From the NCBI RefSeq assembly GCF_001665785.1, contig NZ_LZSO01000031.1, positions 248,001 through 312,000 on the forward strand: a stretch of 64,000 nucleotides of DNA, read 5' to 3'. Below are positions 25,245 to 33,652 of the stretch, in pieces. Position 1 is the first letter of the stretch, and every line of letters starts with the position of its first letter. A model generated the notes under the pieces. That model worked only from the letters and a program-made list of their open reading frames with translations. It had not been told where the DNA came from and did no database searches. The stretch is from Mycolicibacterium peregrinum (GTDB lineage: Bacteria; Actinomycetota; Actinomycetes; Mycobacteriales; Mycobacteriaceae). The translations under genes and the position numbers were made by a program.

Positions 25245-28200
25245 CCCGACCAACCAGTTCTCCCTGTCGCGCCTGCAGGTCATCAACTGGGGCGTGTTCG
25301 ACGGGTATCACTCGATCCCGTTCAGCCGCCACGGCACCCTGATCACCGGATCCTCGGGCAGCGGTAAATCCTCACTGCTGGATGCGATTTCGCTGGCCTT
25401 CCTGCCGTCGCACCGCCGCAACTTCAACGCCTCGGGCGATACCACCGCCGCGGGTTCGGGCACGGGCAAACGCACGGTCGACAAGTACGTCCGCGGCGCG
25501 TGGGGCGAGCGACGCGAGGGCACCAGCCGACAGATCATGTACCTGCGCGGGACGGGGCCGGCGTGGTCCGCGGTCGCGGTCACCTACAGCGACCGCAAGG
25601 GGCGTTCGGTCACCGGGTTGGTCCTCAAATGGCTGGCCGCAGAGAAGACCTCGGACCCGGGCAGCCGCTACTACCTGATCGACGACGACCGCGACATCTT
25701 CGGCCTGTGCAACCGCTGGGCGTCCAACGGCTATGACGCCGCGGTGTTCCGGGATGACGGCTGGACCGGTGGCCGCAGCGAGAGCCAGTACCTGGCGCAG
25801 TTGTACTCCAGTATCGGCATCCGCGCCTCTGAGGCGGCCCAACAGCTGCTCGGTAAGGCCAAGTCGCTGAAAAGCGTTGGTGGCCTTGAACAGTTCGTGC
25901 GGGAGTTCATGCTCGACGAGCCGGCCAGCCTCAGCGGGGTGGAGGAGGCCCTCGAGCAGATCAACCCGCTGGTCGAGGCGCGCGGTCTGCTCGACGTGGC
26001 CCGGCGAAAGCGCAATACGCTCGGCAACATTGCTGCGGTACAAGCGCGTTATGCCGAGGAGGCCGCCAAGTTCGGGGTGATCGACACGATCGACAACACC
26101 ATGATCCGCGACTACGTCGATCATGTGCGGCTGGCCCAGGCCGGCCCGGAGATCGCCAATCTCGATGATCAGATCACCCAGCTCGGCGCCCAACGCGACG
26201 AGTTCGGTACCCAGCAGCGTCAGCTCAAGAATGAGCACAACTCGCTGATGGCCCAGATCAACACCGTCACGGTGGATCTGGTGCCGCTGCAGCAGCGCCT
26301 GACCGAGGCCGAGCGGGTCAGCGAGGAGGTGTCGCGCAGGCGCAGCGGCTACGAGGACAAGGTCACCGCACTGGGGTTGACCCCGCCGGACAACGGCGAG
26401 GAATTCTGGTCGCTGCGTGAGACCTTGATGGAGGAGGCCGACCGGCTGCACCGCGAGTTGTTCACCGGAAATCAGCCCTACGTCGAGGCCTCGGCGAAGG
26501 AAGTCCGGGCTCGTGAGGCACGCGAGAGTGTGGAAGCCGAGCTGGAGCGGGTGCAGCGGCTGGGTTCTCCGCTGCCCAGAACCGAGTATGAGATGCGGGC
26601 ACGTATTGCCCGGGCGCTCGACATCTCTGAACGCGATCTGGTGTACGTGGCAGAGCTGATGGAGCTCAAGCCGGACGAGTCGCGGTGGCGCCTGGCGGTC
26701 GAAAAGGTGTTGCGCGGGGCCGGATTGCGCTTGCTGGTTCCCGACGCCCACATAGAACGGGCGCTGCGCTTCGTCAACGAGAACGACATGCGCGGCCGCA
26801 TCCAGCTGCAGCACGTTCAGCACGGTTCACAGTTGCGGACCCCGCCTCCGGGCACGCTGGCCACCAAGCTTCAACTGGCCGACCCGACGCACGACAGTGC
26901 CGTGGAGGCGCTCAACGTGATTGCCGCGGTGGGTGATTACGTGTGCGTCGACGGGCCCGGGGAGTTCACCGAGCAGTCCCGCGCTGTGACCGACCAGGGC
27001 TTACGCAAGGACAGCGGCCGTCTCTCCATCAAGGACGACCGGTCACGGCTGCGCCCCTCGGATTACATCTTCCTCGGCGGAACAGCGGCCAAAGTCGAAG
27101 CATTGCAGGATGATCTGACCGCGGCCCAGGATGTGTACCAGGTGGCGCGCACGGCCCGTGAGCGGCTCGACGAGCACCGCGGCCAGCTGCAGTCCCGGGA
27201 ACGGGCCTGCCGGGCGCTGTGCGACCAGTACATGCAGTGGAGTGACATCGACACCGATTCGGTGGACGAGATGCTGGAGCGGCTGCAGGGCGAACACGAT
27301 CTGCTGGTCTCCGACAATCCCGACGCCGAACGGCTGCAACAGCGGGCCGACGATTGCTGGGAGCGTGTCGAGAAGGTCATCCAGCAGATCGGTTCGCTCA
27401 ACGAACGCGAGACCACCCTGGACCGCAGGCGGACCGCGCTGCTGGAGCTGAGTGAGACCTTGACCGAGCGGCTCGGTGCCGACGAATTCCCGTCACATGC
27501 CCGGGACACGATCGACGGCTATGCCGCCGACATCGCGCTGAGCCTTGAGTTGCTCGAACCCGAGCTCTACCGGAACGAACTGGTCCGCGTCATCAGCCGT
27601 GAACGGGATCGCCTGCGGGCGGACCGCAACCGGTCTCATGACGAGCTGGCCGGCATCATGGCCGCCTACGACAGCTCGTTCCCCGATGCGATTCCCAACG
27701 ACAGCGACGTGTTCGACGAGAGGGTGCACGACTACGTGGCGTTGTGTCGTCGGATCGACGAGCGCGAGCTGCCCGACGCCTACGAGCGCATGCAGCGGCT
27801 GATCACCGAGCAGGCGCCGGGCGCGATCCTGAACCTGCACATGATCGCCGACAACGAGGCTCGGCGGATCACCGAGCAGATTGCTCGCGTCAACACCGGC
27901 CTTGGCGCGGTGGAGTTCAACCGCGGCACCCGGTTGACGCTGCACGCCGGTACCCGACATCTGGCCGCCGTCGACGAACTCAACGAGAAGGCCCAGCGCA
28001 TCTCCTCGCGGGTGTCCCTGGTGAGCTTCGGCGACGAGACCGCGATGTTCGAGCAGTACACCGACATTCTGCAACTGCGAAAGTTGTTGGCCGGCAACAC
28101 CCCCGAGGACCGCCAGTGGACCCGCGATGCACTCGATGTGCGTAACCGGTTCGTGCTGTACTGCGAGGAGCGCGACGCCGAGACCGGCGAGGTCATCCGG

Positions 28201-28599
28201 ACCTACAGCAACTCCGGCGACAACTCCGGCGGTGAGCAGGAGAAGCTCATGGCCTTCTGTCTGGCCGGCGCGCTGAGCTTCAACCTGGCCAGCCCGGACA
28301 GCGACGACACCCGGCCGCTGTTCGCCCAGCTCATGCTGGACGAGGCGTTCTCGAAGTCGGATCCGCAGTTCGCTCAGCAGGCCCTGTCGGCGTTCCGCAA
28401 GTTCGGCTTCCAGTTGGTGATCGTGTCGACCGTGCAGAACAGCACGACCATCCAGCCCTACATCGACAACGTGGTGATGGTGTCCAAGTCGGACGCGTCA
28501 GCGCCCAACGCCCGCCCCGTCGCTTCGGTCACATCGGCGTCGATCTCCGAATTCGCCGATCTGCGAAAGACCTCGGGCGAGGCGGTTGCGAGCGCTTAG
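25237..28599 (+). CDS. jetC: JetC / MksB-type SMC ATPase (EptC-like)
   Basis: An SMC-like ABC ATPase of 1120 residues. The N-terminal Walker A is GSSGSGKSS with K44. Two long coiled-coil stretches (about residues 290-480 and 640-860) flank a hinge-like centre. The C-terminal half-site has the ABC signature NSGGEQEK (996-1002) and Walker B LMLDEAF (D1035, E1036), so both halves of a working ATP site are intact. In Wadjet systems JetABC extrudes loops of circular plasmid DNA and the JetD nuclease then cuts it. The M. smegmatis EptC homologue restricts plasmid maintenance. No JetD-like gene (DUF3322/DUF2220) follows here. Confidence 0.93.
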   Translation: MADPTNQFSLSRLQVINWGVFDGYHSIPFSRHGTLITGSSGSGKSSLLDAISLAFLPSHRRNFNASGDTTAAGSGTGKRTVDKYVRGAWGERREGTSRQIMYLRGTGPAWSAVAVTYSDRKGRSVTGLVLKWLAAEKTSDPGSRYYLIDDDRDIFGLCNRWASNGYDAAVFRDDGWTGGRSESQYLAQLYSSIGIRASEAAQQLLGKAKSLKSVGGLEQFVREFMLDEPASLSGVEEALEQINPLVEARGLLDVARRKRNTLGNIAAVQARYAEEAAKFGVIDTIDNTMIRDYVDHVRLAQAGPEIANLDDQITQLGAQRDEFGTQQRQLKNEHNSLMAQINTVTVDLVPLQQRLTEAERVSEEVSRRRSGYEDKVTALGLTPPDNGEEFWSLRETLMEEADRLHRELFTGNQPYVEASAKEVRAREARESVEAELERVQRLGSPLPRTEYEMRARIARALDISERDLVYVAELMELKPDESRWRLAVEKVLRGAGLRLLVPDAHIERALRFVNENDMRGRIQLQHVQHGSQLRTPPPGTLATKLQLADPTHDSAVEALNVIAAVGDYVCVDGPGEFTEQSRAVTDQGLRKDSGRLSIKDDRSRLRPSDYIFLGGTAAKVEALQDDLTAAQDVYQVARTARERLDEHRGQLQSRERACRALCDQYMQWSDIDTDSVDEMLERLQGEHDLLVSDNPDAERLQQRADDCWERVEKVIQQIGSLNERETTLDRRRTALLELSETLTERLGADEFPSHARDTIDGYAADIALSLELLEPELYRNELVRVISRERDRLRADRNRSHDELAGIMAAYDSSFPDAIPNDSDVFDERVHDYVALCRRIDERELPDAYERMQRLITEQAPGAILNLHMIADNEARRITEQIARVNTGLGAVEFNRGTRLTLHAGTRHLAAVDELNEKAQRISSRVSLVSFGDETAMFEQYTDILQLRKLLAGNTPEDRQWTRDALDVRNRFVLYCEERDAETGEVIRTYSNSGDNSGGEQEKLMAFCLAGALSFNLASPDSDDTRPLFAQLMLDEAFSKSDPQFAQQALSAFRKFGFQLVIVSTVQNSTTIQPYIDNVVMVSKSDASAPNARPVASVTSASISEFADLRKTSGEAVASA

Positions 28600-28669
28600 T
28601 TCGAGCGCAGGGCCGGCTGACCAGAATTTGGTGTCTGGACCGGCGTAACGGTGCACTTATCCTCGAAGG

Positions 28670-28969
28670 GTGACGCCAACCCTGCGAGTAAACGCGCCGA
28701 CGTTGCGCGATGTTGCTGCAGCGGAGAAGTCGGTAGCTGCGGCCGCGTCGAACACCGGAGCCACTGGGGCGCTGGCTGATGCGGCGGCCGGCATGGCGGG
28801 ATTGCGCACCGCAGGCGGCTGTCAAACGGCCCAGGCGGGGTTCGATGAAGTCAACCAGTCGGTGACTACGGCGCTGACCGGTCACTCGCAGAAGCTCGAG
28901 GCGGCAGCCCAGCAGTATGAGGCCACTGACGCCACCTTCGGTCGTCGATTGCAGCAGTTCAGTCGATGA
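28670..28969 (+). CDS. Small ESX-like secreted-type protein (EspC/DUF2580-like)
   Basis: A 99-residue protein dominated by Ala-rich helices, without a classical signal peptide. It lacks a WXG motif but has the size and helix-turn-helix look of the small partners (DUF2580/EspC-like) encoded next to type VII secretion substrates. The GTG start is six bases after TATCCT (28658-28663), so the mRNA is probably leaderless and separate from jetC, which ends 70 bases earlier. Its stop overlaps the start of the WXG-DUF1023 gene by four bases. The same order is seen in the Rv2078-Rv2079-lppJ cassette of M. tuberculosis, as I recall it. Confidence 0.7.
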   Translation: MTPTLRVNAPTLRDVAAAEKSVAAAASNTGATGALADAAAGMAGLRTAGGCQTAQAGFDEVNQSVTTALTGHSQKLEAAAQQYEATDATFGRRLQQFSR

Positions 28970-30801
28970 CGGTCACCGTCGAGCAGGTGAAAGCCTCGCA
29001 ACCGGATGCGCTGACCCGCGCCGGCGCTCAGATGGAGGCGGCCGCGGCGGCCTACCAGACCCAGATCGATCGGCAGCAGGCGAACCTGGACAAGCTGAAG
29101 TCAGGATGGCAGGGCACGGCATCGGATGCGGCAATTGCCGACGGGCAGAAGACCCTTGAGCAGATGCGGCGCGTGCACGAGGCCATGGTTCGAGTGCAAG
29201 CTCCTCTGCAGGCCGGCGGCGCGCAGTTGACCCAGATCAGATCATCGGTGTTGCAGACCGTGGCGCAGTTGGAGGGTCAGGGTTGGCAGGTCGCTTCGGA
29301 CGGCACGGTGTCGGTGCGGCCGGGCAGCGCTCTGGATTTCTACGCTCGGCTCAGCCCGGTCAACGCGTTGATGGTCCGCATGCTGGCGGTTCGCAACACC
29401 GCTGCGGTGAAAAAGTTGCTGGCTCAGTTCGACGCGGCGGATCAACAGACCGACGAAGCGGTACGGCAGGCAGTGGCCGGCCTGACCAACAGCCCGGGCA
29501 GCGGGGCCGGCGGGGGCGCACCCACCCCTGGTGACAAGGCCGAGCCGCAAATCCCCGACACCAAGGACCCCCACGCGATCCATGATTGGTGGCTTTCGCT
29601 GACCCCGGAGCAGAAGGCGCAGATGCTCCGCGATCACCCGGACAAGATCGGGAACCTCAACGGCATCCCGACCGGTGTGCAGAGCGAGGCCAATCTGAAG
29701 ATCCAGAAACAGGATCTGGCCCGGGTCAACTCTGCGGCTGAGGCGCATCATGTCAGCGTCGACGAGGTGCGGGCGCACCCGGAGAAGTACGGTCTGACCG
29801 CCACAGACATCACGCGTTACCACAATGCGGTCGAGGTGCAGAAGGCGCTGGACCGCTATGGCCGCGACGCCAAGGACAGTAGGGGTGGGACCCCAGAGAT
29901 TCTTTTGAAGAAGTACGACCCGGAGGCGTTCGGCGGCAAGGGCGCGGCGGCGATCGCGATCGGTAACCCGGATACCGCCAACAACACCACTGTGAAGGTG
30001 TCCGGTCTCACCACCTCGGTGAAGGGCGGGTCGTTGGACAACCCGGATCCGGTCAACCTGTACAACGAGACCAGCATGGCCGACCCGAGCAAGTCGAACT
30101 CGGTGGTCATGTGGATGGGCTATGACGCGCCGGACGACCAGGCGGTCGCGGTGCCCAACATGGCCCGCCACGGTGCTGAACTGTTGGCCGCCGACGTCAA
30201 CGCTCTGGACGCCACCCACCTGGGTTCCAGCCACCTGACTGTGATCGGCCATTCCTACGGCTCGACCACGGTGGCCGATGCGGCGGCCGGGTTCGGTATG
30301 CGCGCCGACGACATTGTGCTGATCGGCAGCCCCGGTACCGATCTGGCGAAATCGGCGGCCGATTTCCACTTGCCTCCGGACGGCCATCTGTACGTGGGGG
30401 CGGCCAGCACCGACCCGGTCACCTACCTCGGCCGAGAACACATGAGTGCACCCGGCCTGGGCCTGGGCACCGACCCGTCGATAGAGGGGTACGGATCAAC
30501 CCGATTTGACGCCGAATCCTCGTTGCGCGACTACGGCACCGATCACAGCAGATACTTTGAACAGGGCTCGGAGTCGTTGTACAACATGGCCGACATCGCC
30601 TCAGGTCACGGTGATCGGCTGCAACAGAATGGGATGACCGCCGAACATCGCTCAGATCACTGGTATGCCAAAGTTCCGGTGGTGATACCGACCCCGATGG
30701 GCCCCATCCCGGTGCCCGGCACTTCGATCACCATCCCGGGTGTCGACCAGGCCTTCGACCCGGAGGCGGATCGGCGCGCTCAGGACAACCACCGCCATTA
30801 G
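28966..30801 (+). CDS. WXG100-DUF1023 alpha/beta hydrolase, putative type VII secretion substrate
   Basis: A 611-residue two-part protein. Residues 1-100 are a helical hairpin with WQG at 48-50, the WXG-type turn of ESX substrates. A Gly/Pro-rich linker near 175-195 leads to a DUF1023 alpha/beta-hydrolase domain with the nucleophile elbow GHSYG (S430) in LTVIGHSYGSTTVADAA. The C-terminus has a proline-rich stretch (PVVIPTPMGPIPVPG). Such proteins are thought to be exported by type VII systems and act as lipases or esterases in the envelope or on other cells. It is coupled to the small upstream gene and followed 23 bases later by a lipoprotein gene. No ESX core gene is in the window. Confidence 0.8.
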   Translation: MTVTVEQVKASQPDALTRAGAQMEAAAAAYQTQIDRQQANLDKLKSGWQGTASDAAIADGQKTLEQMRRVHEAMVRVQAPLQAGGAQLTQIRSSVLQTVAQLEGQGWQVASDGTVSVRPGSALDFYARLSPVNALMVRMLAVRNTAAVKKLLAQFDAADQQTDEAVRQAVAGLTNSPGSGAGGGAPTPGDKAEPQIPDTKDPHAIHDWWLSLTPEQKAQMLRDHPDKIGNLNGIPTGVQSEANLKIQKQDLARVNSAAEAHHVSVDEVRAHPEKYGLTATDITRYHNAVEVQKALDRYGRDAKDSRGGTPEILLKKYDPEAFGGKGAAAIAIGNPDTANNTTVKVSGLTTSVKGGSLDNPDPVNLYNETSMADPSKSNSVVMWMGYDAPDDQAVAVPNMARHGAELLAADVNALDATHLGSSHLTVIGHSYGSTTVADAAAGFGMRADDIVLIGSPGTDLAKSAADFHLPPDGHLYVGAASTDPVTYLGREHMSAPGLGLGTDPSIEGYGSTRFDAESSLRDYGTDHSRYFEQGSESLYNMADIASGHGDRLQQNGMTAEHRSDHWYAKVPVVIPTPMGPIPVPGTSITIPGVDQAFDPEADRRAQDNHRH

Positions 30802-30824
30802 GAACTGAGGGAGGAGCATGAGGA

Positions 30825-31343
30825 TTGGGTACGCGCTGGAGACACGTGATCGGGGCATTGCTGTTGGCCGGGGTGACGGTCGGGTGTGGTGACGGGGTGA
30901 CAGATCCAATGTCGCCGGAGCAGGCGCGGGCGCAAGTGATGGATGCCGGTAAAGAACTGGTCCGGGATCTGGGGTTGCGGGGCAACCTGGTGGAGACGGT
31001 GTTCAGCTACGAATCGTGCACCGACAACAACAAGGGCCCGTTCCGGGGCAAGCTGCTGATGCAGTTCTGGATGCCGGGGGCCGACCGGACCCATGCGGTG
31101 GATCCTGCCGGCGTCTACACCCTGCTACAGCAGCACGGGTGGCAGAGCGACCCGGATTTTCATTCCCATTCCGTGGCGATGGAGAAAGACGACGTGGTGG
31201 CCAACGTAATTCTGTACTCAGCTGAACCACCGCCGGTTGCTCACGGTCGTGTGGAGTTGCGCGGTCAGTGCCGGGACACCTATGACCACTCCAAAGACCC
31301 GTTCGACCGCGGCGACGTCACCGCTGAGCTGGAATCGCAATAG
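30825..31343 (+). CDS. Putative lipoprotein, LppJ-like
   Basis: A 172-residue protein with a hydrophobic N-terminus (HVIGALLLAGVTV) ending in a lipobox-like TVGC (Cys21). The mature part is about 150 residues with two later cysteines and no enzyme motif. It resembles LppJ (Rv2080), which follows a DUF1023 gene in M. tuberculosis. The start is odd: the in-frame codon is TTG at 30825, while the ATG with the good GGAGGAG site at 30818 is out of frame and opens only a short peptide. Either TTG is used or the two were joined by a small indel. It may be an immunity or anchoring partner of the hydrolase (inference). Confidence 0.7.
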   Translation: MGTRWRHVIGALLLAGVTVGCGDGVTDPMSPEQARAQVMDAGKELVRDLGLRGNLVETVFSYESCTDNNKGPFRGKLLMQFWMPGADRTHAVDPAGVYTLLQQHGWQSDPDFHSHSVAMEKDDVVANVILYSAEPPPVAHGRVELRGQCRDTYDHSKDPFDRGDVTAELESQ

Positions 31344-31361
31344 CCCCCGGCTACTTCGCAG

Positions 31362-32177
31362 TCAGGCGGGCTGCACCGTCGCAGTGAGGTGTGGGTAGCC
31401 CTTCTTCAGGTTGCGCAGCGTCAGTTCCCAGCCGTCGCCGTCGCGTTCGACGTAGAGCCCTGCCTTGGCGGGCAACACCACGGGTTTGGCGAACCGCACG
31501 GAGTACTTGACCGCATCGGGGAGCTGCCCCTCGATGTTGGCCAGAACCGCTGCAGCGCTGAACATCCCGTGCGCGATGACTGTGGGGAAGCCGAACAGCT
31601 TGGCGGCGATCGCGTTGGTGTGGATGGGGTTGTGATCCCCGCCGATCGACGCGTAGTTCCGAATCTGGCCCGCGGTGATGCTCAGAACCGCGTTGGGCGG
31701 CGGCAGCTTCGGCTGCTTCTGCGGTTCCGGCTTCGGTTCACCGGACAGGCCGGTCTTCTGCTGGTGCAGGAACGTGGTCACCTGGTGCCACGCCGTGTCA
31801 TTGCCGACCTTGAGCTCGGTGACGATGTCCACCAGCAGGCCCTTGCGGTGTTCACGCAGGTTCTCCGCGTGTACGGCGGCGCTGACGGTGTCGGTCACCT
31901 TGATCGGTCGGTACTGCGTGATGTGGTTCTCGATATGTACCGAACCCATTGCGGCGAACGGGAAATCGAATCCGGTGACCAGGGACATCACCGTCGGGAA
32001 GGTCAACGCGAACGGGTACGTCAACGGCAGGGTGTCAGCGAACCGCAGCCCCGTCACCTGCGCATAGGCCGCGACGTTGGCCGGGTCGATGGACAGCTCG
32101 TCGACCGTGACGGTGCGTGCGGGCAGGGTGTCGTCGCGCGGTATGAACGGCAGGGCGCCGACGACGGCGCGCAGCAT
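31362..32177 (-). CDS. htdX: (R)-3-hydroxyacyl-thioester dehydratase HtdX
   Basis: A double hot-dog MaoC-like hydratase of 271 residues. The hydratase-2 catalytic motif is seen as ASIGGDHNPIH (Asp and His), followed by FGFPTVIAHGMFSAA. It dehydrates (3R)-hydroxyacyl thioesters to trans-2-enoyl thioesters. ATG at 32177 has AGGTG six bases ahead; a GTG at 32186 is an alternative. It lies 13 bases after the fabG4 stop, the same order as Rv0242c-Rv0241c, so the reductase product can pass to this dehydratase. Confidence 0.92.
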   Translation of the reverse strand: MLRAVVGALPFIPRDDTLPARTVTVDELSIDPANVAAYAQVTGLRFADTLPLTYPFALTFPTVMSLVTGFDFPFAAMGSVHIENHITQYRPIKVTDTVSAAVHAENLREHRKGLLVDIVTELKVGNDTAWHQVTTFLHQQKTGLSGEPKPEPQKQPKLPPPNAVLSITAGQIRNYASIGGDHNPIHTNAIAAKLFGFPTVIAHGMFSAAAVLANIEGQLPDAVKYSVRFAKPVVLPAKAGLYVERDGDGWELTLRNLKKGYPHLTATVQPA

Positions 32178-32190
32178 GTTGTTCACCTGC

Positions 32191-33543
32191 TCACGCCCCC
32201 AACATGGCCTGGCCGCAGACTCGGATCGTGTTGCCGGTGACCGCATTCGACGCCGGGCTGGCGAAGTAGGCGATCAACTCGGCCACGTCCACCGGCTTGC
32301 CGCCCTGGAACAGCGAGTTCAGCCGGCGGCCCACCTCACGGGTGGCCAGCGGAATGGCGTCGGTCATCTTCGTTTCGATGAAGCCGGGGGCCACGGCATT
32401 GATCGTGATGCCCTTTTCGGCCAGCACCGGTGCGAGAGCCTCGGTCAGCCCGATCATCCCGGCCTTGGTGGTGGCGTAGTTGGTCTGCCCGCGGTTACCG
32501 GCGATACCGGCCATCGAGGACAGCCCGATCACCCGGCCGCCCTCGCCGAGCGTGCCGCTGGCAACCAGACCCTCGGTGAGGCGCTGCGGAGCGAGCAGGT
32601 TCACCGCGATCACCGAATCCCAACGGCTCTCGTCCATGTTGGCCAGCAGCTTGTCGCGGGTGATGCCGGCATTGTTGACCAGAACGTCGACCTTGCCGCC
32701 GTGCTGTGCAGTGACGTGGGCGACGATCTGCTCGACCGCATCATCGGCGGTGACGTCCAGCGTCAGGGCGCTGCCGCCGACCTTCTCGGCGACCTTGCCA
32801 AGATCCTCGGCCGCTTGGGGGACGTCGACCGTCACCACGGTCGCGCCATCCCGCGCGAACACCTCGGCGATGGTCGCGCCGATGCCGCGCGCCGCGCCGG
32901 TCACCACGGCGACCTTGCCGGCCAGCGGCTTGTCCCAGTCGGCGGGCGGGGTCGAGTCGGCGGCGCCCACCCGGTACACCTGCCCGTCGACGTAGGCCGA
33001 CTTGGCCGAGAGGATGAACCGGAGGGTGGACTCCAGGCCGGTGGCACCGGGCTTGGCGTCGGCGGCCAGATACACCAGCGACGCGGTGGCGCCGCGCTGC
33101 AGCTCCTTGCCCAGCGAGCGGGTGAAGCCCTCCAGGGCACGCTGAGTGATCTGGGCGTGGACGCTGCCTGCTTCGTCCGGGGTGGTGCCGATGACGACCA
33201 CACGCGCGCACGACGCGAGGTTGCGCAGTACCGGCGTGAAGAACTGGTAGAGCTCCTTGAGCCCGGCGGCGTCGGCGATGCCGGTGGCGTCGAGCACCAC
33301 GCCGCCGAACGAATCGGCCCAGCGGCCGCCGATGTTGTTGGACACGACGTCGTAGTCGCCGGCGAGCGCGGCGCGCAGGGGCTCGACGACGCGGCCTTCG
33401 CCGCCGATGAGCAGGGAGCCGTTCAGGGGCGGCTGCCCGGGGCGGTAGCGGCGCAGGGTCTCGGGCTGCGGCACGCCCAGCTGCTTGGCCAGGAACGATC
33501 CCGGCCCGGAGTTGACCACTTGGGAGAACAGGTCGGAAGCCAC
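32191..33543 (-). CDS. fabG4: High-molecular-weight 3-oxoacyl-ACP/CoA reductase FabG4
   Basis: A 450-residue SDR enzyme of the long FabG4 type. Residues 1-200 form the extra N-terminal domain with an inactive flavodoxin-like fold. The catalytic SDR domain starts near 208 with TGAARGIG at 215-222, NNAG at 290-293 and the triad S343, Y356, K360 (LSSMAG ... NYATTK). FabG4 reduces 3-oxoacyl thioesters, preferring NADH. It is transcribed toward htdX and diverges from fadA2. A palindrome in the divergent gap is shared in pattern with the fadE5 promoter. Confidence 0.93.
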   Translation of the reverse strand: MASDLFSQVVNSGPGSFLAKQLGVPQPETLRRYRPGQPPLNGSLLIGGEGRVVEPLRAALAGDYDVVSNNIGGRWADSFGGVVLDATGIADAAGLKELYQFFTPVLRNLASCARVVVIGTTPDEAGSVHAQITQRALEGFTRSLGKELQRGATASLVYLAADAKPGATGLESTLRFILSAKSAYVDGQVYRVGAADSTPPADWDKPLAGKVAVVTGAARGIGATIAEVFARDGATVVTVDVPQAAEDLGKVAEKVGGSALTLDVTADDAVEQIVAHVTAQHGGKVDVLVNNAGITRDKLLANMDESRWDSVIAVNLLAPQRLTEGLVASGTLGEGGRVIGLSSMAGIAGNRGQTNYATTKAGMIGLTEALAPVLAEKGITINAVAPGFIETKMTDAIPLATREVGRRLNSLFQGGKPVDVAELIAYFASPASNAVTGNTIRVCGQAMLGA

Positions 33544-33587
33544 TTCAGCTGCCTTTCGCTTCGCAGTACTGCGTTGTCAATACCGAA

Positions 33588-33603
33588 CTTACTCCAGAGT
33601 AAG
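33588..33603. promoter_or_regulatory. TTAC-N6-GTAA palindrome in the fabG4/fadA2 divergent promoter
   Basis: CTTACTC (33588-33594) and GAGTAAG (33597-33603) form a perfect 7-base inverted repeat with a 2-base centre, containing TTAC-TCCAGA-GTAA. It lies between the two divergent starts. The same TTAC-N6-GTAA pattern occurs upstream of fadE5 at 45573-45586, so one regulator may control the whole fad module. Confidence 0.6.
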
Positions 33604-33652
33604 AACAGTGGGTAATATGGCCCCGGACAACCCGACAGTGGAGGGCAAACAA

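Noticed and set aside
31389..33615. Long plus-strand frames opposite htdX and fabG4
   Set aside because: Shadows; both genes have family-typical active sites and a known neighbour order.
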